Positions 10,652 through 22,740 of a stretch of DNA of 64,000 nt are shown piece by piece (within the stretch, counting starts at the first letter, position 1; each line of letters begins with the position of its first letter). The stretch is from NCBI GenBank assembly GCA_028554755.1, contig JAPTOF010000007.1, forward strand, positions 15,175,001-15,239,000. The letters are read 5' to 3'. A program made the translations under genes and the position numbers. The notes under the pieces are model-generated. The model saw nothing but the letters and a program-made list of their open reading frames with translations, was not told where the DNA came from and searched no databases. This stretch comes from Cordia subcordata. Its lineage: Eukaryota > Streptophyta > Magnoliopsida > Boraginales > Cordiaceae.

Positions 10652-11318
10652 GCTTGGCCATCATTTCGCATTATGAAGCCATCATCAAGAAAGAAAATAT
10701 TGGCATTGCGATGATGAATTTCGACAGTGTTGCTGATCTTAAATTAGAAATAAGTATCTAGTCAAAAACTGTGGACCTCAATAAGTGTTTCATATCATTA
10801 TAAGCCACCTTTTTGCATATGAAGCCATCATCAAGAACTAAAGAAAATTTTGGCATTGCAGTCATGAATTTCAACAGGTGTTGTTGATCTTAAATTAGAA
10901 ACAAGTATCTAGTCAAGAACTCTGGATCTTAGTAAAATGCATAAACAAAAAATATATATATTTTCAAGAAGGTATCAAGCCATCAAGCGTGGAGCAACCT
11001 TTGACGAAATTTCATCGCGAAATGCTATTCAGGTATATCCTTACCATAAAAATTGGAATTTGTTATTGAAATTAAAGATTTTCTTTCCAGTCTCCCCCAC
11101 CCCCCCCAAAAAAAAAAAAAAAAAAAACAAGGAAAGAAATGCTGGGGTGAACCTTGACACCTATTAAATCTGTCAAAGAACAGCTTGTTTGCATGGGCAG
11201 GAAATGAGAAATGGCAGAGCAAATCGTTTCCCATGTTCGTTTTATACAAGGAGGAGTTCTCATAACTTCCCTAGTTAGGATAATTTTTTGGGATGCCCAT
11301 TTTTCCCTTGTTTGTTTG
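10652..11318. other. Intergenic duplicated DNA, unit 1
   Basis: Matches 57797-58500 and more distantly 28640-29335 and 60020-60750. It holds a C/A homopolymer at about 11096-11126 that differs in each copy. No gene is supported; ORFs in both directions are not conserved. Confidence 0.5.
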
Positions 11319-11371
11319 CATGAGCTCATGACATTGAGCGGATCTTCAGTTATCTTCCCTCTAAAAGATAT
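11319..11371 (-). pseudogene. LRR receptor kinase remnant (N-cap fragment)
   Basis: The minus strand encodes FRGKITEDPLNVMSS, matching the LRR N-cap of the intact receptors (FREKITDDPLN). Both sides leave the gene abruptly. The DNA beyond 11371 matches what follows the longer remnant at 31638-31905, so the two remnants share one breakpoint. Confidence 0.75.
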
Positions 11372-11657
11372 TCTTATACATATCACATTCGCTAAAATAT
11401 TTCAATACTCCAAAGAATTTTAAAATTTTTTCACATGTCTAGGTGGAAATTTTACTCTGTCGAGTTGTGCGAATATTTAGATGCATCAAAAGGACAAAAA
11501 TATCCACCTTAATAACTAGAATGAAAATATTCTTTTTCTTTTATTTTATTTTTTCATATTCTCTTCTCCTTCAGACATACATGGTCAATGCAGATATACA
11601 CTTTTTCAAAAAAAAGAAACGGGGTATTATAGGACTGACAAGCAATTGTAGAATCTA
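11372..11657. other. Duplicated spacer beyond the N-cap remnant
   Basis: Parallel to 31906-32190 in unit 2. AT-rich with no gene. It starts at the shared receptor-gene breakpoint and ends at the Helitron-like 5' end. Confidence 0.5.
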
Positions 11658-11691
11658 TCTATATCTATAGATAAAAGTTAAACTTAAAAGA

Positions 11692-11928
11692 GCTCAAAAA
11701 AGGGTGCCACATCAGCACCTATCTTTTTGCCAAGTGAGCAGAATTAATATAAAGTTTTTTTTTTCCTTTGAGCAAATTTATCTCATTTGGAAAATTAAGA
11801 GTTGATATAAGCTCAAAGAAGGGTGCCACATCAGCACATATCTTTTTGTCGAGTGAGCAGAATTAATATAAAGTTTTTTTTCCCTTTGAGCAAATTTATC
11901 TCATTTGAAAAATTAAGAGTTGATATAA
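11692..11928. repeat. Tandem repeat, 119-bp period, two copies
   Basis: Starts at GCTCAAAAAAGGGTGCCAC (11692) and again at 11811. Both copies contain AGTGAGCAGAATTAATATAA and a T-run, and end GAGTTGATATA. It sits inside the inner Helitron-like element. Confidence 0.85.
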
Positions 11929-12529
11929 TTTTTTTCAGTAATTTTTTATCATCATATTTTCCTACTCCACGATGTTTACTCTTAAATATAAAGCTTCAAT
12001 ATTGAACTTCTGTAACAACTCCATGAGGCATGATGGCTATAATCATTAAGTAATCATTTTGGTAATGATTACATACAATTCAAACAACATTATGGCTATT
12101 AAGTGAATGTTGGACGTTGAGAATGGGTTTGAGTTCAATATTTGAAATCTATAATAGATGCATGAGCATGATGGCCATAATCATTAGGTAATCACTTTGG
12201 TAATGATTACTTACAATTCAAAAGGCATTATGTCTATTAAGTGGATGTTGAAAATGAATAATTGTATTCCTCCAGCATTGAACGTATTTGGTAATGATGG
12301 TCAATTTTTCTGAAAATTTGTGAAACGTTTTTGAGCGTTTCACTCTCCAGCATTTATGGGTTTCCATTTTTTTTACATTGATGGGTTTTTATTTTTTTAT
12401 TTTTGCATATAATTTATGCTATATATATATGTGCCTATTGGATGATAATCTTGAATATAGTAGTTTGCCAAATTTTGATATCTTGGATTTTAGAAAGCTA
12501 ATATTAATTTCTTTTTTTGGTTAGTCTCT

Positions 12530-12679
12530 ATGGATAGTGATTATCATCTAATTTCTCAATTGAATGAAAGAAGAATTGACTGGAATTTGGTTGCTAGAGT
12601 TAGTTGTTTGTGGGATGTTAACAATTTCAAATCAGACAATGAGCAGATGAGTGTTGGTATGGTTTTGATAGATGCAGAG
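12530..12679 (+). pseudogene. RPA1-like first exon captured by the Helitron
   Basis: The translated start MDSDYHLISQLNERRIDWNL, followed by VARVSCLWDVNN and MSVGMVLIDAE, resembles the N-terminal OB-fold of plant replication protein A 70-kDa subunits. A consensus donor GAG|GTGAGT follows at 12680. Reading on past it gives an unrelated tail, so the exon probably ended here. A possible acceptor lies near 12740 but no clear second exon is seen. Probably a gene fragment carried by the Helitron. Expression unknown. Confidence 0.6.
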
Positions 12680-14042
12680 GTGAGTATTGTATTTTCATTT
12701 TTTTTTGCCAAATCAGTTAGTGTTCTCCTTTATGGTGCAGAGACGAAAAGCTTGCAGTGCCGGTGCAAGCTGCCTTTTGTGAGAGGAAGGGATTTTTCAA
12801 TTCAAAAGTTTTTTCATATTAATTATTTTCTCATAGTATGAGAGAAAAAAAAAATTGCCCCAAAATTGAGAGGATGATGTGTCGAAATTGGGTATAATTT
12901 CTTGTTAAATAATTAAACCCTTTTAACTTTCCATACCTGCAACAAATGCACCAAGAGGGAACAGAAAGTTGTATAACTGCCCATATATTAATTTGCTTTA
13001 GAAAGCTAAGTTAAACGACAAATAATATAAATTTAAATTAATTACTTAGTAGAACAATATTATATGTAAAAACGAATAAGAACTTATATAAAAAAATAAG
13101 TCAATAAATTAAAAAAAAGGAAATAAACCCGTGCGAAGCACGGGCTCCAACAATACTAGTATAATTTAAATTTCTACAAAATGGAGCTCAAGGAGACATG
13201 TCATGTCAACTTCTGTCAGCCTGCCAACTTAGCTAAAAATAATCTATGCATTGTCTGCCACATCAGCATCTTGATATATTAAAATTATGCCATGTCAGCT
13301 TCATAGGTGTATGAGTAAGGGAATAAAACAAACACAAATGATTAAAATATTTATTACCATACGTTTATAATTCAAACGTGCAGCATGAAATCTCAAACAC
13401 TCAACTTTGCGGTGCACAAGACGTTACAAGCAAATATGAAGGTTGTCTGAATTCTCATGATAACCACAATCATTTGGTAATGATTGCTTTTCAGTGGTTT
13501 AATAATGACCACAATGATTGCTTGCATTTGAAATGGCTTTATAGCCATTAAGTGGAAGAAAACGTTGAGCATGGTTTTGAATTTGCATTTGAGCGTTTTG
13601 GAACATGGTGAAATGTTGTGAACGTTTCGTTTTTCTAGCATCCATTTACTATTATCTGGTCAGATTAGTTCTCTTTTGGGTGTCATATAACTTACCATGG
13701 TTTTATAGCATTGCCAAATGAACAGAAAATTTATACGCAGTTTTTGCAGAATTTTTTTGAGTCAGTCTTTTGAAAAGATAGTTTGAAAAATCAGTTTTCC
13801 ATTTTCTTTTTGTAGAGGGAGTTCTAACTTTTCAAGTTCGAAAGATCTCATAATTTAGTGTACTCCTATTACGAGATAAGGTGATTGTTGTATTTTAGGA
13901 TGCTTGTACGAAAAATCATTAGTACTTGAGTCCAACTCAAGCCTCGATCCTAATTTATAAGTGATTATTAGTTTCTCATGTTTTTCCTTACAATTATTGC
14001 CGTGTTTAATTTCTTGTAATTTATTTTATGAACTAATTTATA

Positions 14043-14379
14043 GGGTAAATAACACAAACCGTCCCTTATCTTTGCCCCAAATAACAATCTTGTCCCATAT
14101 ATTTCATTTGTGACATTTTAGTCCTTTATCTACAAAATTTGTGATGTCATTAGTCTTTTTCCCTCATACCGTAAAAAATGATCATTAAATGTCCTTGGCT
14201 TCAGTCTTAAAATACGCAGCACGTGTCATTCACATGATATTTAACGAGTATTTTTAACAGTATGAGGGAAAAGAACTAACGGCGTCACAAATTTTATAGA
14301 TAAAGGACTAAAATGTTACAAATAAAAGATAAGATTGTTATATGGGGCAAAGATAAGGGACGATTTCTGTTATTTACCC
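14043..14379. mobile_element. Palindromic Mutator-type MITE (337 bp)
   Basis: Perfect 9-bp duplication TAATTTATA at 14034-14042 and 14380-14388; unit 2 has the single empty copy near 33080. The element is almost one long inverted repeat with arms of about 150 bp starting GGGTAAATAACA. Its RNA could fold into a long hairpin. No coding capacity. Confidence 0.88.
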
Positions 14380-15314
14380 TAATTTATATTAGTTGCAAGT
14401 TTAGTTGGTTATTTTAATCTTAGTTTAATTATTTAATTTTACTAATTGTCCAATTTTTCACACAAGCTTACTCATATAATATTTCTAACACTTCACATGT
14501 ACCAAAATTTTCTACATGCAAGAGTCATTTGTTAGGTTTAGAATGTTACATTAGTAAATACCCCAGGTAAGAATGAAACGAGAAGCAGACTATGTACTCT
14601 CGAATATGGTGGATCTTCAGTACTTTGCATATGCAATTCCTCCGGAAGTTATCTGGAAAACATGCTTCTTGTCAAGGAATAATTTCAAACAATTAATTTA
14701 TTGTTTTACCATTTAACTAACATAAATGCAGGTCAATACATATAGGAGTTCTTTGCATTTTAGACTGCAAATTTTCTAATATCGCATGTGAATTAACATA
14801 AGGATATCACTTCAGCCTCAAGGATCAAGTGCATCAAACACCTTGAAGACACGTTGTTCTCCTTTACCCTTTTGAACATTAACTCACCATGGATGCATGA
14901 GCAAGCACATGCCTACCCGTCGACTTCTTTGGATCTGATATGAAAACCCAACCTCTTTGGTCTGCTATGATTGTAATAACTGATTCTATTTCATTGATTA
15001 GCAGTAATCTTATGACAATGACTGTGAACTGATATATTATGACGTACTATGGATGCTAATGATGCGTTGAGTTAAATTAAACCCATATACATTGATTTAT
15101 GTTTAAAGAAAATCAGGAAATTAATAAACTTTTCCAATAATTGCGAGAGATTTACCAAATTCTCATGTCAAACTCGAATGAGATTTTACCTTGGTCGGTC
15201 ATGTAAACAACTATATTAAATGCTTCAGCAATTACATCTCTTCACTTCTCACTTAATTTGGAAAAGAAAAAGAAAAAGTTAACCCGTGCAATGCACGGCT
15301 TGTGAAATTACTAG

Positions 15315-16675
15315 TAAATGATAAAAAAACAAATTCTACTTTTCGAAAAAGCTAAATTTTCAAAAACAACAATTTCAATTTCTATTTTTTGAAATAAATA
15401 TGTACAAAAATTAAAAAAAACGTACAAATTAAAGAAAAATTAAAAATATCATAACAATATTATTATACAAGTCACCTTGAATAAATATAAACAAAAAAAT
15501 TAAAAATAAAAGAACTTACAAGTTAAGGAAAAGAAAAGGATGAGGTAAAATTTTGTTTAAGATTTCGTGGGTTGGTAAGATGGAATTTGGGTAGAATTGA
15601 GATTCGGACAGGAGGAGTAATGGAAGGAGTATATATAACGCACACAAATTCCGTTTTTTCAAATAGTAGAATCCAAACAATTTAAATCTCTAACCTACCG
15701 CACACTAACTAGTCATTTCAGCCTTCAAATCTGAAATTTTGCTATCTAGAAGAGCAAAATTTTGTGCTCCAACGAACTTGGTCTCACGTCAGAGTGTTAG
15801 AATTTTATGTGTATGTTTTCTGTTGTACCAAAAAGCGAATTTCATTTTCTGCTTTCTTAAAATGTGGAAAAGATATTTTGGGAATTGTTTTTAAATTAAT
15901 AACATTTTGAGAACAAAATATTTTTTCAATATTATTTTAATAAATGGACCGCTTCCCCTTTTGTAGTAACTGTGTTGAAGACTTGGACATCGTGGATGAC
16001 GTGGAAAAAAGTCCATAAAAAAAAAACACCAAAAGTGACTCCAAAATGAATAGAACGCACGAGTTCACTCCTTCAAAGTCCATTAATAAAAGTTGATGAG
16101 ATGGATAATAATAGAGACAGGGATAGACTTATAAGGTGCAAATGTGTTAACACCACTTGGCATTTATAATACTAATGCTAATGCCATGTTGGGGTCTAAT
16201 CTATTTTTGACTAGTTCATTTGATATTATCAAGTTTATAATTAATAATATGATAAGTTATCTTTTGTATTCATTGATTAATATATTTGAATTGATGTTTT
16301 CCATATTGTTAAGATAAACAATTGTGATCATGTATGTCCATCAGTAACAAATCAATAAAAATACTAACATTTGACGATCTACATTTTAGAGGTCTCCAAT
16401 AAAACACTTAAACCACAATTTAAATTCTAGGTAATAAAAAATTTACATATGTTATTATAATTCTATTTTTGCGTTGTCTATACTTTAATAAAAAAAATGC
16501 AATGATTGCGAGTTTTGTGATTCATATAGTCACCTTGTAAAAACTAAATATATTTGTTATAGTTTTTAATATCTAACCAATCAACCTTATTAAAAATGCA
16601 TGTTACCCCCTGCAGTTTTCTAATTAGCTGATTATCCCTGTGTTTTAAAACTTACCGTATTACTCCTTGTGCTTC
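15315..16675. other. Duplicated intergenic DNA
   Basis: Parallel to 33929-35480 of unit 2. AT-rich, with no gene recognised. It lacks the Tourist-like MITE that unit 2 carries at 34593 and so shows its empty site (GAAGACTTGGACATC near 15977). At about 16180 it also holds a paralogous, uninserted version of the sequence in which the Mutator-like copies 2 and 3 reside. Confidence 0.55.
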
Positions 16676-18036
16676 TGATAAGTTTTAAATAAGTGTTTAA
16701 TTTATATGTTAGATGCACTTGATTTTGGAAAAGAATGCTCCTTAATTGATATTTTTAATGTAATTTTGCATGATTGTATTTAGGAAAAGGAGATGGATAT
16801 ATTATGCATAGATAAGGAAGCTTTTTGGACGTGTTTGTAGCGGTCAAAGTTGACTCCGTCACGTGGAAAAATGTCATTAATTTGTTACGCGGGTTTGACC
16901 GAGTTGACCAAGATAGAAGATATTTTTTCTAGATTTTTGAAAGGAAATAGATTAAATATTAGAATACTTTTTATTTTATTGGAAATTATATTTAAGGCTT
17001 TTACCTTATTATTCTTTTTGGACTGGGTTTCCTTACCCAACAAGGAAAACAAGTTAAGATTTTTCTTATATATGTACCTTATATATGCACTTTAGAGGTA
17101 GACAAATTTTTAGCGAACAACAGCAAATTTTCTCTTCATTCTTTGGGCTTCATTCATGGCTAAGCTGTTCTAATTTTCTTTTCTAGCCGAGGATTAATCA
17201 AGATTTCGGTTCATCAAATTTGTGAGATCTAAGTGTTTTATTCCTTTCATTCTATTTTGGTATTTGCGTATTTATTGCTTCAATAATTAATATTGATTTG
17301 TGATTATTTAATTTTACACGCGATTATTTAATTGCATGACAATAGGTAGCCAGTTAGATTAATTAAATTAATCTAAGTATAATGGTAATCAGGTTTCTTG
17401 CGTAATTACACAATCTAAATGAGCAATTACCGCGAGAGTATTGACTTTTAGAATTAGGTCTTTCTAGATTTTTATTGCTACCGTTAGATAGATCCTGCGG
17501 GCATCTCTGAGGATTAGAAAGTTTAATAGGTAAGGCAATAGCGGGAAAAATCGTAGGAGATTTAAACCGTTATCAACCCTGTAAGGAAATATGAGGTTAT
17601 TAGGCCGAGCCAATAACTATAACTGATTTATCGAAATAGTTGAAAGTATTTTTGCATCTGGGATCGGATTTGTAGACTGAAATTGCGATAGTTTCTCTGG
17701 CTAGATTTAATTCTCATTGATTTTCTGTTTATCCAGTCTTGCGTTAACTTAGAATTGCGTATTTTAGTCATTTTTTTATTTACGTTTTTATTTTTCTGCC
17801 CAGCTGCGTGCCCACGCACAGTGGACTAGTGGCTAGACAGTTTTGCTTATTTTACTTATTTTTACATTAAACCCCTTGTTTTGTTTGTGATTCGCTTGAT
17901 TAATCTACTTGACATAATTAACATATTCTAAATTTCTCTAATCCTTGTGGACTTGACCCTTTTCTCACCGCTTACACAAATTAAAGTTGCAAGGTAAGAG
18001 ATAGGAATTTATTTTTGGTGGTTTCGACGCCCATAA
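16676..18036 (+). mobile_element. Solo LTR-like insertion (1361 bp)
   Basis: Flanked by a perfect 5-bp duplication GCTTC (16671-16675 and 18037-18041); unit 2 has a single GCTTC with matching flanks at about 35500. It starts TGATAAGTTTTAAATAAG and ends GGTGGTTTCGACGCCCATAA, resembling Ty3/gypsy LTRs, though the last two bases are AA rather than CA. There is no internal domain, so a solo LTR from LTR-LTR recombination is likely. The ORF at 16850-17095 is unremarkable. Confidence 0.7.
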
Positions 18037-18231
18037 GCTTCCCAAGAGGTGGCACGCTAACCCCTTGTGATTTATCTAAATAGTGGATTTGTTTATGTCT
18101 TTTGTTAAATATTTTTCACGGCTCAATAGATAAATTGATAAGCCAATGATTTTTTTTTTCTGTGTTTCATAATACGGTTAACCAACATGTTAACTAATCG
18201 ATTATGATAAATTGGATCCGATTTTGGTACT

Positions 18232-18498
18232 TTTTTTTCTACAGTGCCTTGATGTGACATGAGCGTAAAAGGGGTTCAAGAATCAGTTTTGTTTTGATAA
18301 GGGCTAAAATCACCTATTTTGACTTTTTTACCCCGTATTGTATGGTGGATCTCGAAAGATATGAAAGATCTCCCTCCAAGCCATACGTACGACTTTCAAC
18401 AAATACGATTTTCCGTAGAATTCTATATGCATCTACTAGATCAAGTAAGAAATTCTGTTTACTCATTTTAAATTGAGTATTCGTTTCCCCTCCTTTCA
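18232..18498. other. Probable plastid DNA insertion (NUPT)
   Basis: The stretch from CAGTGCCTTGATGTGACATG through GATCTCGAAAGATATGAAAG and TAAATTGAGTATTCGTTTCC closely resembles non-coding plastid DNA that I recall from the rps12 region of the inverted repeat. It is absent from the parallel place in unit 2 (about 35640). Short overlapping ORFs on both strands here are therefore not genes. The assignment rests on memory of plastid sequence. Confidence 0.6.
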
Positions 18499-19379
18499 AT
18501 TTAGAAGGTCGCAAAACCCCTTTTGGGAAACAGTTAAAGAAAATGCATAAGTATTATATGTATAATAATTTTGCCTCCTTAATCTCAAATTCTGGCTTCG
18601 TCCCTGACCCCTAGTCGTCTTTAAGTTAATAATCGACAAGACCTCCAAAAGAGCCATTATTTCTTTCACCTTTTCCAATTTCTCTTCCACCAGCTAATAT
18701 TTCTTGTCAGGCCTTCTTGGACTCAAATTGACTAGGAAAGTTGTTCTTCTTCGTTTTTTTTCTTTTTTGGTCAATGAAAAAATTGATTTCATTGACTAAA
18801 AAGGACGTGAAATTAAAAAAGTTATTGATGAATGTTCTTAGTGGATTGCCCTTAATGAATATGCTTATTTCGACAAAAGAATAGGAAAAGGTACCACATT
18901 TTAAAGGACATAGCTAGTGGGTGCTCTTTATTGCAACCACCACCTAGACAGCTAGAACTTGAGGAAGGAAATATTGGCATTCCAACGATATGAGTTTTCA
19001 CACTGATATAGTGATAGTTTAGCAGGCTTTCCCTTTTTTAGTAACTTCGTTGAAGACTTGGACGATGAATGTGGCGTGTGGAGTTGATCCTCTCTATGAA
19101 AAATAATAATAAAATTTTGACTAATTAATTACGTGGAGAAAAAGATAAAGAAAAGTCTTTCATGAAAGAAAACGTTAAAAGTTGACTCCTTCAAAATCCA
19201 TTCATCAAAGTTAAGGAGATATATGGAGAATAAAGTAAGGGATAGAGTTGACAAGGTGCAAATGTGTTTGCGCAACTTCGGAGATATATGAAGAGTAAAG
19301 TAAGGGATAGAGTTGACAAGGTGCAAATGTGTTTGCGCAACTTCGCATTTATAATACCAATGCTAATGCCCATGTTGGA
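18499..19379. other. Duplicated intergenic DNA
   Basis: Parallel to 35640-36396. No gene. It includes a 65-bp tandem duplication at 19215-19344 and ends at the target site of Mutator-like copy 2. Confidence 0.5.
19215..19344. repeat. Tandem duplication, 65-bp period
   Basis: GGAGATATATGGAGAATAAA at 19215 recurs at 19280 with one or two changes, through TTTGCGCAACTTCG. Unit 2 has a single copy near 36297, so the duplication arose after the units separated. Confidence 0.85.
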
Positions 19380-20799
19380 CGGTACCTATATTGTGTACCA
19401 TATGTAAAGTGTTTCGTATGAGTACTGTACAATGTATTATATCTAAACAATACACATAGAGTACGTAATAATACATGTGTTCAAAATTTTTATACTATAG
19501 GTTTAAAACTCTTATATCAAGCTGCAAATATATTCAAAATTCTTATATTACATGTTCAAAACTTTTATATTGTATGCTCATTGGCTAGACTTGATGTTCA
19601 AAATTCTTATATTACATGGTCAAAATTTTAAAAACAAGTTCACAAAATAAAAATTATAATCTCATAAATTTTATACTCTATATTAAAAACTCTTATATTA
19701 CATGCTCATAGAGCATGTTCAAAATTATTATATTTTAGGTTCAAAATTTTTATATTATATGTTCAAAACCCTTATATTAAGCTGTAAACATATTCAAAAC
19801 TCTTATATTATGTGCTCATAGAGCATGTTCAAAATTCTTATATAATAAGTTCAAAATTTTTATATTATAGGTTCAAAACTTTTATATTAAGCTGCAAATA
19901 TGTTCAAAACTCTTATATTACATGCTCATAGAGCATGTTCAGAATGTTCAAAAATCTTCTAATATAGGTTCAAAACTCCTATATTACATGTTCAAAAGTT
20001 TAAAAGCAAGTTCACAAAATAAAAATTATAATCCCATAAATTTTATGCATGTCCATGGATAAAGAAAGATATGCAAGTAGATTTAGTATGTGTTGAAAAA
20101 CTGACATTCTATATGTTCAAAACCAATATACTATTAGTTCAAAATGAATAAGTATGTTATTTGATCATTTAAAAGTCCTAGTTCAAAACAATTGTTCTAT
20201 ATGGTCAAAACCAATACACTATTAGTTTAAAATGAATAAGTGTGCTATTTGATCAATTAACAATCCTAGTTCAAAACTATTGTTCTATATGTTCAAGATC
20301 CTTATATTATATGTTCAAAACTTTAATATAGGGAATGGACGAATTTGATTTAGCCAAAATATCAAACACTTAATCTGCATTATTTTAAATCATTTGTTAG
20401 ACAGCCAAATTCTCCAACCTTTCACTTATATACATCAGCCACATACGACACACCACCACCAAGACACACACCACCACCATAGCACAAACACAGATATATT
20501 GTTATAGATCTGAGAAAATAACTAAAAAAAAGAGAGAAAGAGAATATGGGCAATTCGCATCGATGATAAAATGAAATCGACATGAAGATTGAAAACTATC
20601 GTTGTGGTCGCACAAAGATGATGATCACGATTGATTTTGTTGGAGAGAGACAGAAAGAAGAAAGAGGAAGAGAGTGAGAGGGAGAGAACAAGATGAGAAC
20701 TTCAGAGTTTTTTTTTTAAAAGTGCGTGTCTTTCACCTTATCTAAGGTGCATAGTACTCCGTAGGAGCACAGTTCCTGTGGAGCATAGTAAAGTTTGCG
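19380..20799. mobile_element. Non-autonomous Mutator-like element, copy 2 (reverse)
   Basis: Inserted in CATGTTGGG-type sequence: CATGTTGGA at 19371-19379 and CATGTTAGG at 20800-20808 form a 9-bp duplication with two mismatches. Uninterrupted relatives of the site are at about 16180, 35025 and 63230. Ends and subrepeats match copy 1 in reverse. Copy 3 sits at the same target, so both descend from one insertion older than the unit duplication. Confidence 0.8.
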
Positions 20800-22197
20800 C
20801 ATGTTAGGTTCTAATCTATTTTTGACTAGTTTAATAATATTATAAATCGTGTTTTATATTAATAAATATATTTGAATTCATATAATTCATGTTGTTAAGA
20901 TAAACAATTGTGATAATGTATGTCAATGAGTAACAAATTAATAAAAATACTGATAGTTGATTATCTACATTTAAGGTGTCTCCAATAAAACAATTAAACC
21001 ATAATTTAAATTCTAAGTAATAAAAATTTTACATATGTTATTATAATTCCATTTTTGCGTTGTCTACAATTGAACCAAAAAAAAACAACAAACAATTACA
21101 AATTTTGTGATTCATATAATCACCTTGTAATAGCTAAATTATATTTTTTAGAATTTTTAATATCTAACCAATATATCTTATTATATAATAAAGGCAAAAT
21201 AAAAGATTAATTTTGACAATTTGATTGTAGTGATCTAACAAACTTTCAAAGGCTTGGAATATTGAAGTGTTGTATAATCTCTAATATAAACCTTTTTTGT
21301 CGTTATGCTCCTATGGTGTGTATGGAACTCTAATTGACGTGGAAATAACCGTAAAAGACTTTTCTTTTAACAAAACTTCATATCCGAGTGTTGTTGTAGC
21401 ACATGATTACAATGTATTTTGGCACATGCGAATAAAAAATTGTATCTCAACTAAGGAAAAAATTTAGAGGAATTATTCGAAGTCAATATTTGACCAAAGA
21501 ATAAAGTTTCAAATAAAAATTTTATCAACATATCTCAGCCAAACATTTTATTTTCAAATTTTAAATAATCAGAGAGAAAGTAAAATCTTAATATTTTTGA
21601 GTGAATAGTTAAATAGTTGAGATACAATTTAAAATGCCAAAATAAAATATTTATGAGGAGAAGATTGAAATCTCTTTTAGACTGGTAAAATTTCTGTCAA
21701 GAAGTGTTAGGTGTTGTCTTTAAGTCGAGAACCAAAAAGGTGTCCAAAAGAGCCATTATTTCTTTCTTTCACTTTTTCCAATTTCTCTTCCACCAGCTAA
21801 TATTATTTTGTTAGGTCATGCCGTGTCTTGGACTCAAATTAACTAGGAAAGTTGTTCTCTTATTTTTGGTCAATGGAAAAATTGAGTTATTTGAGGTAAA
21901 AACAACGTGAAAAAAGTTACTGACGAAAGTTCATAGTGAACTAATTGCCCCTAGACAATATGCTTATTTCAACAAAAAGAACAAGTAAGATAGAATGAAT
22001 AGGAATATAAACACTAAAGATGAAAGGAGTTTAGGAATATAATAGACTTGATAATGAATATATCATGCTTGGTACGTTTTAGGAATAATAGTAGGAATGG
22101 ATGTATTAATCAAAATTTATGTTTGCTAACTATTATACTACCATAATTTTAAAAATGATTTATATATAAAGTCAAAATTACCCCTGCATTATTATCT

Positions 22198-22198
22198 A

Positions 22199-22252
<54 letters not shown>
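22198..22252. repeat. (AAT)n microsatellite
   Basis: About 18 uninterrupted AAT units, followed by AAC-rich repeats to about 22300. The paralogous site near 49725 has only a few broken units. Confidence 0.95.
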
Positions 22253-22255
<3 letters not shown>

Positions 22256-22439
22256 AATAAAAACAATAACAACAACAATGCAACAACAACAACAACAACA
22301 ATAAAGCTAATGACAATAATAATAAAAATATTTCTTCAAAATTTTACGAAAATACCAACATAAAGTATATTTATAGTAATGACCTTAGTAGAAAAAATAA
22401 TATATATATATATATATATATGTATATAAAATCTAGTTA

Positions 22440-22740
22440 ATTATTCTACTATTGTTTTATTTTAATTTTCATTTCATTTGTAATTTTAATTCAAAACTTT
22501 CATTTTTATTTCTTATATTTATTTTAAAATTTTATGTTATATATTTATTTTTTATTCTATATTTTATTTTTTATTTTTATGTTTATTTTTATTATCTATT
22601 TTGATTGTTATTCTTATTTTTATTTTCTAATTTTTATTTTATTTTTTTTGTTCTATTTTTTATTTTCAAATTTTTGTTCATATTTTCTATTTTTTGTTTA
22701 TTTTTACTTCCGATATAAATGTAAGTTTTGTTTTTTGAAA
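22440..22740. repeat. T-rich low-complexity tract
   Basis: Irregular repeats of TTTTATTTTCTATTTT-like units. The paralogous tract is at about 49925-50275. The apparent hydrophobic ORF here is low-complexity translation. Confidence 0.85.

Larger units (their letters stand above)
11660..13159 (+). mobile_element. Non-autonomous Helitron-like element (inner)
   Basis: The 3' end is diagnostic: hairpin CCCGTGC-GAA-GCACGGG (13128-13144), an 11-nt spacer and CTAG (13156-13159) followed by T. The 5' end begins TC near 11658-11664 (TCTATAGATAAAAG). The paralogous sequence near 32205 in unit 2 lacks the whole 1.5 kb. It carries an RPA-like exon at 12530-12679, a cargo known from plant Helitrons, but no RepHel helicase. 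Exact 5' base uncertain. Confidence 0.75.
11654..15314 (+). mobile_element. Outer Helitron-like element, interrupted by the inner one
   Basis: A second Helitron-type 3' end occurs at 15284-15314: hairpin CCGTGC-AAT-GCACGG, a 12-nt spacer and CTAG followed by T. The same element, decayed at its hairpin, lies in unit 2 (about 32193-33928, ending CTAG). The proposed 5' end is the TCTCTATATTTATA stretch at about 32193, into which the inner element is inserted in unit 1. No helicase or other gene is seen in it. Confidence 0.5.

Noticed and set aside
11072..11386. 104-aa minus-strand ORF that includes the N-cap fragment
   Set aside because: Only about 15 residues match a receptor; the remainder is non-conserved sequence and a poly-A/C run.
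12680..12841. Downstream half of the 103-aa ORF starting at 12530
   Set aside because: It follows a consensus splice donor and loses similarity to RPA, so it is probably intron read-through.
18294..18514. Two overlapping short ORFs on opposite strands
   Set aside because: They lie in probable non-coding plastid DNA and are absent from unit 2.
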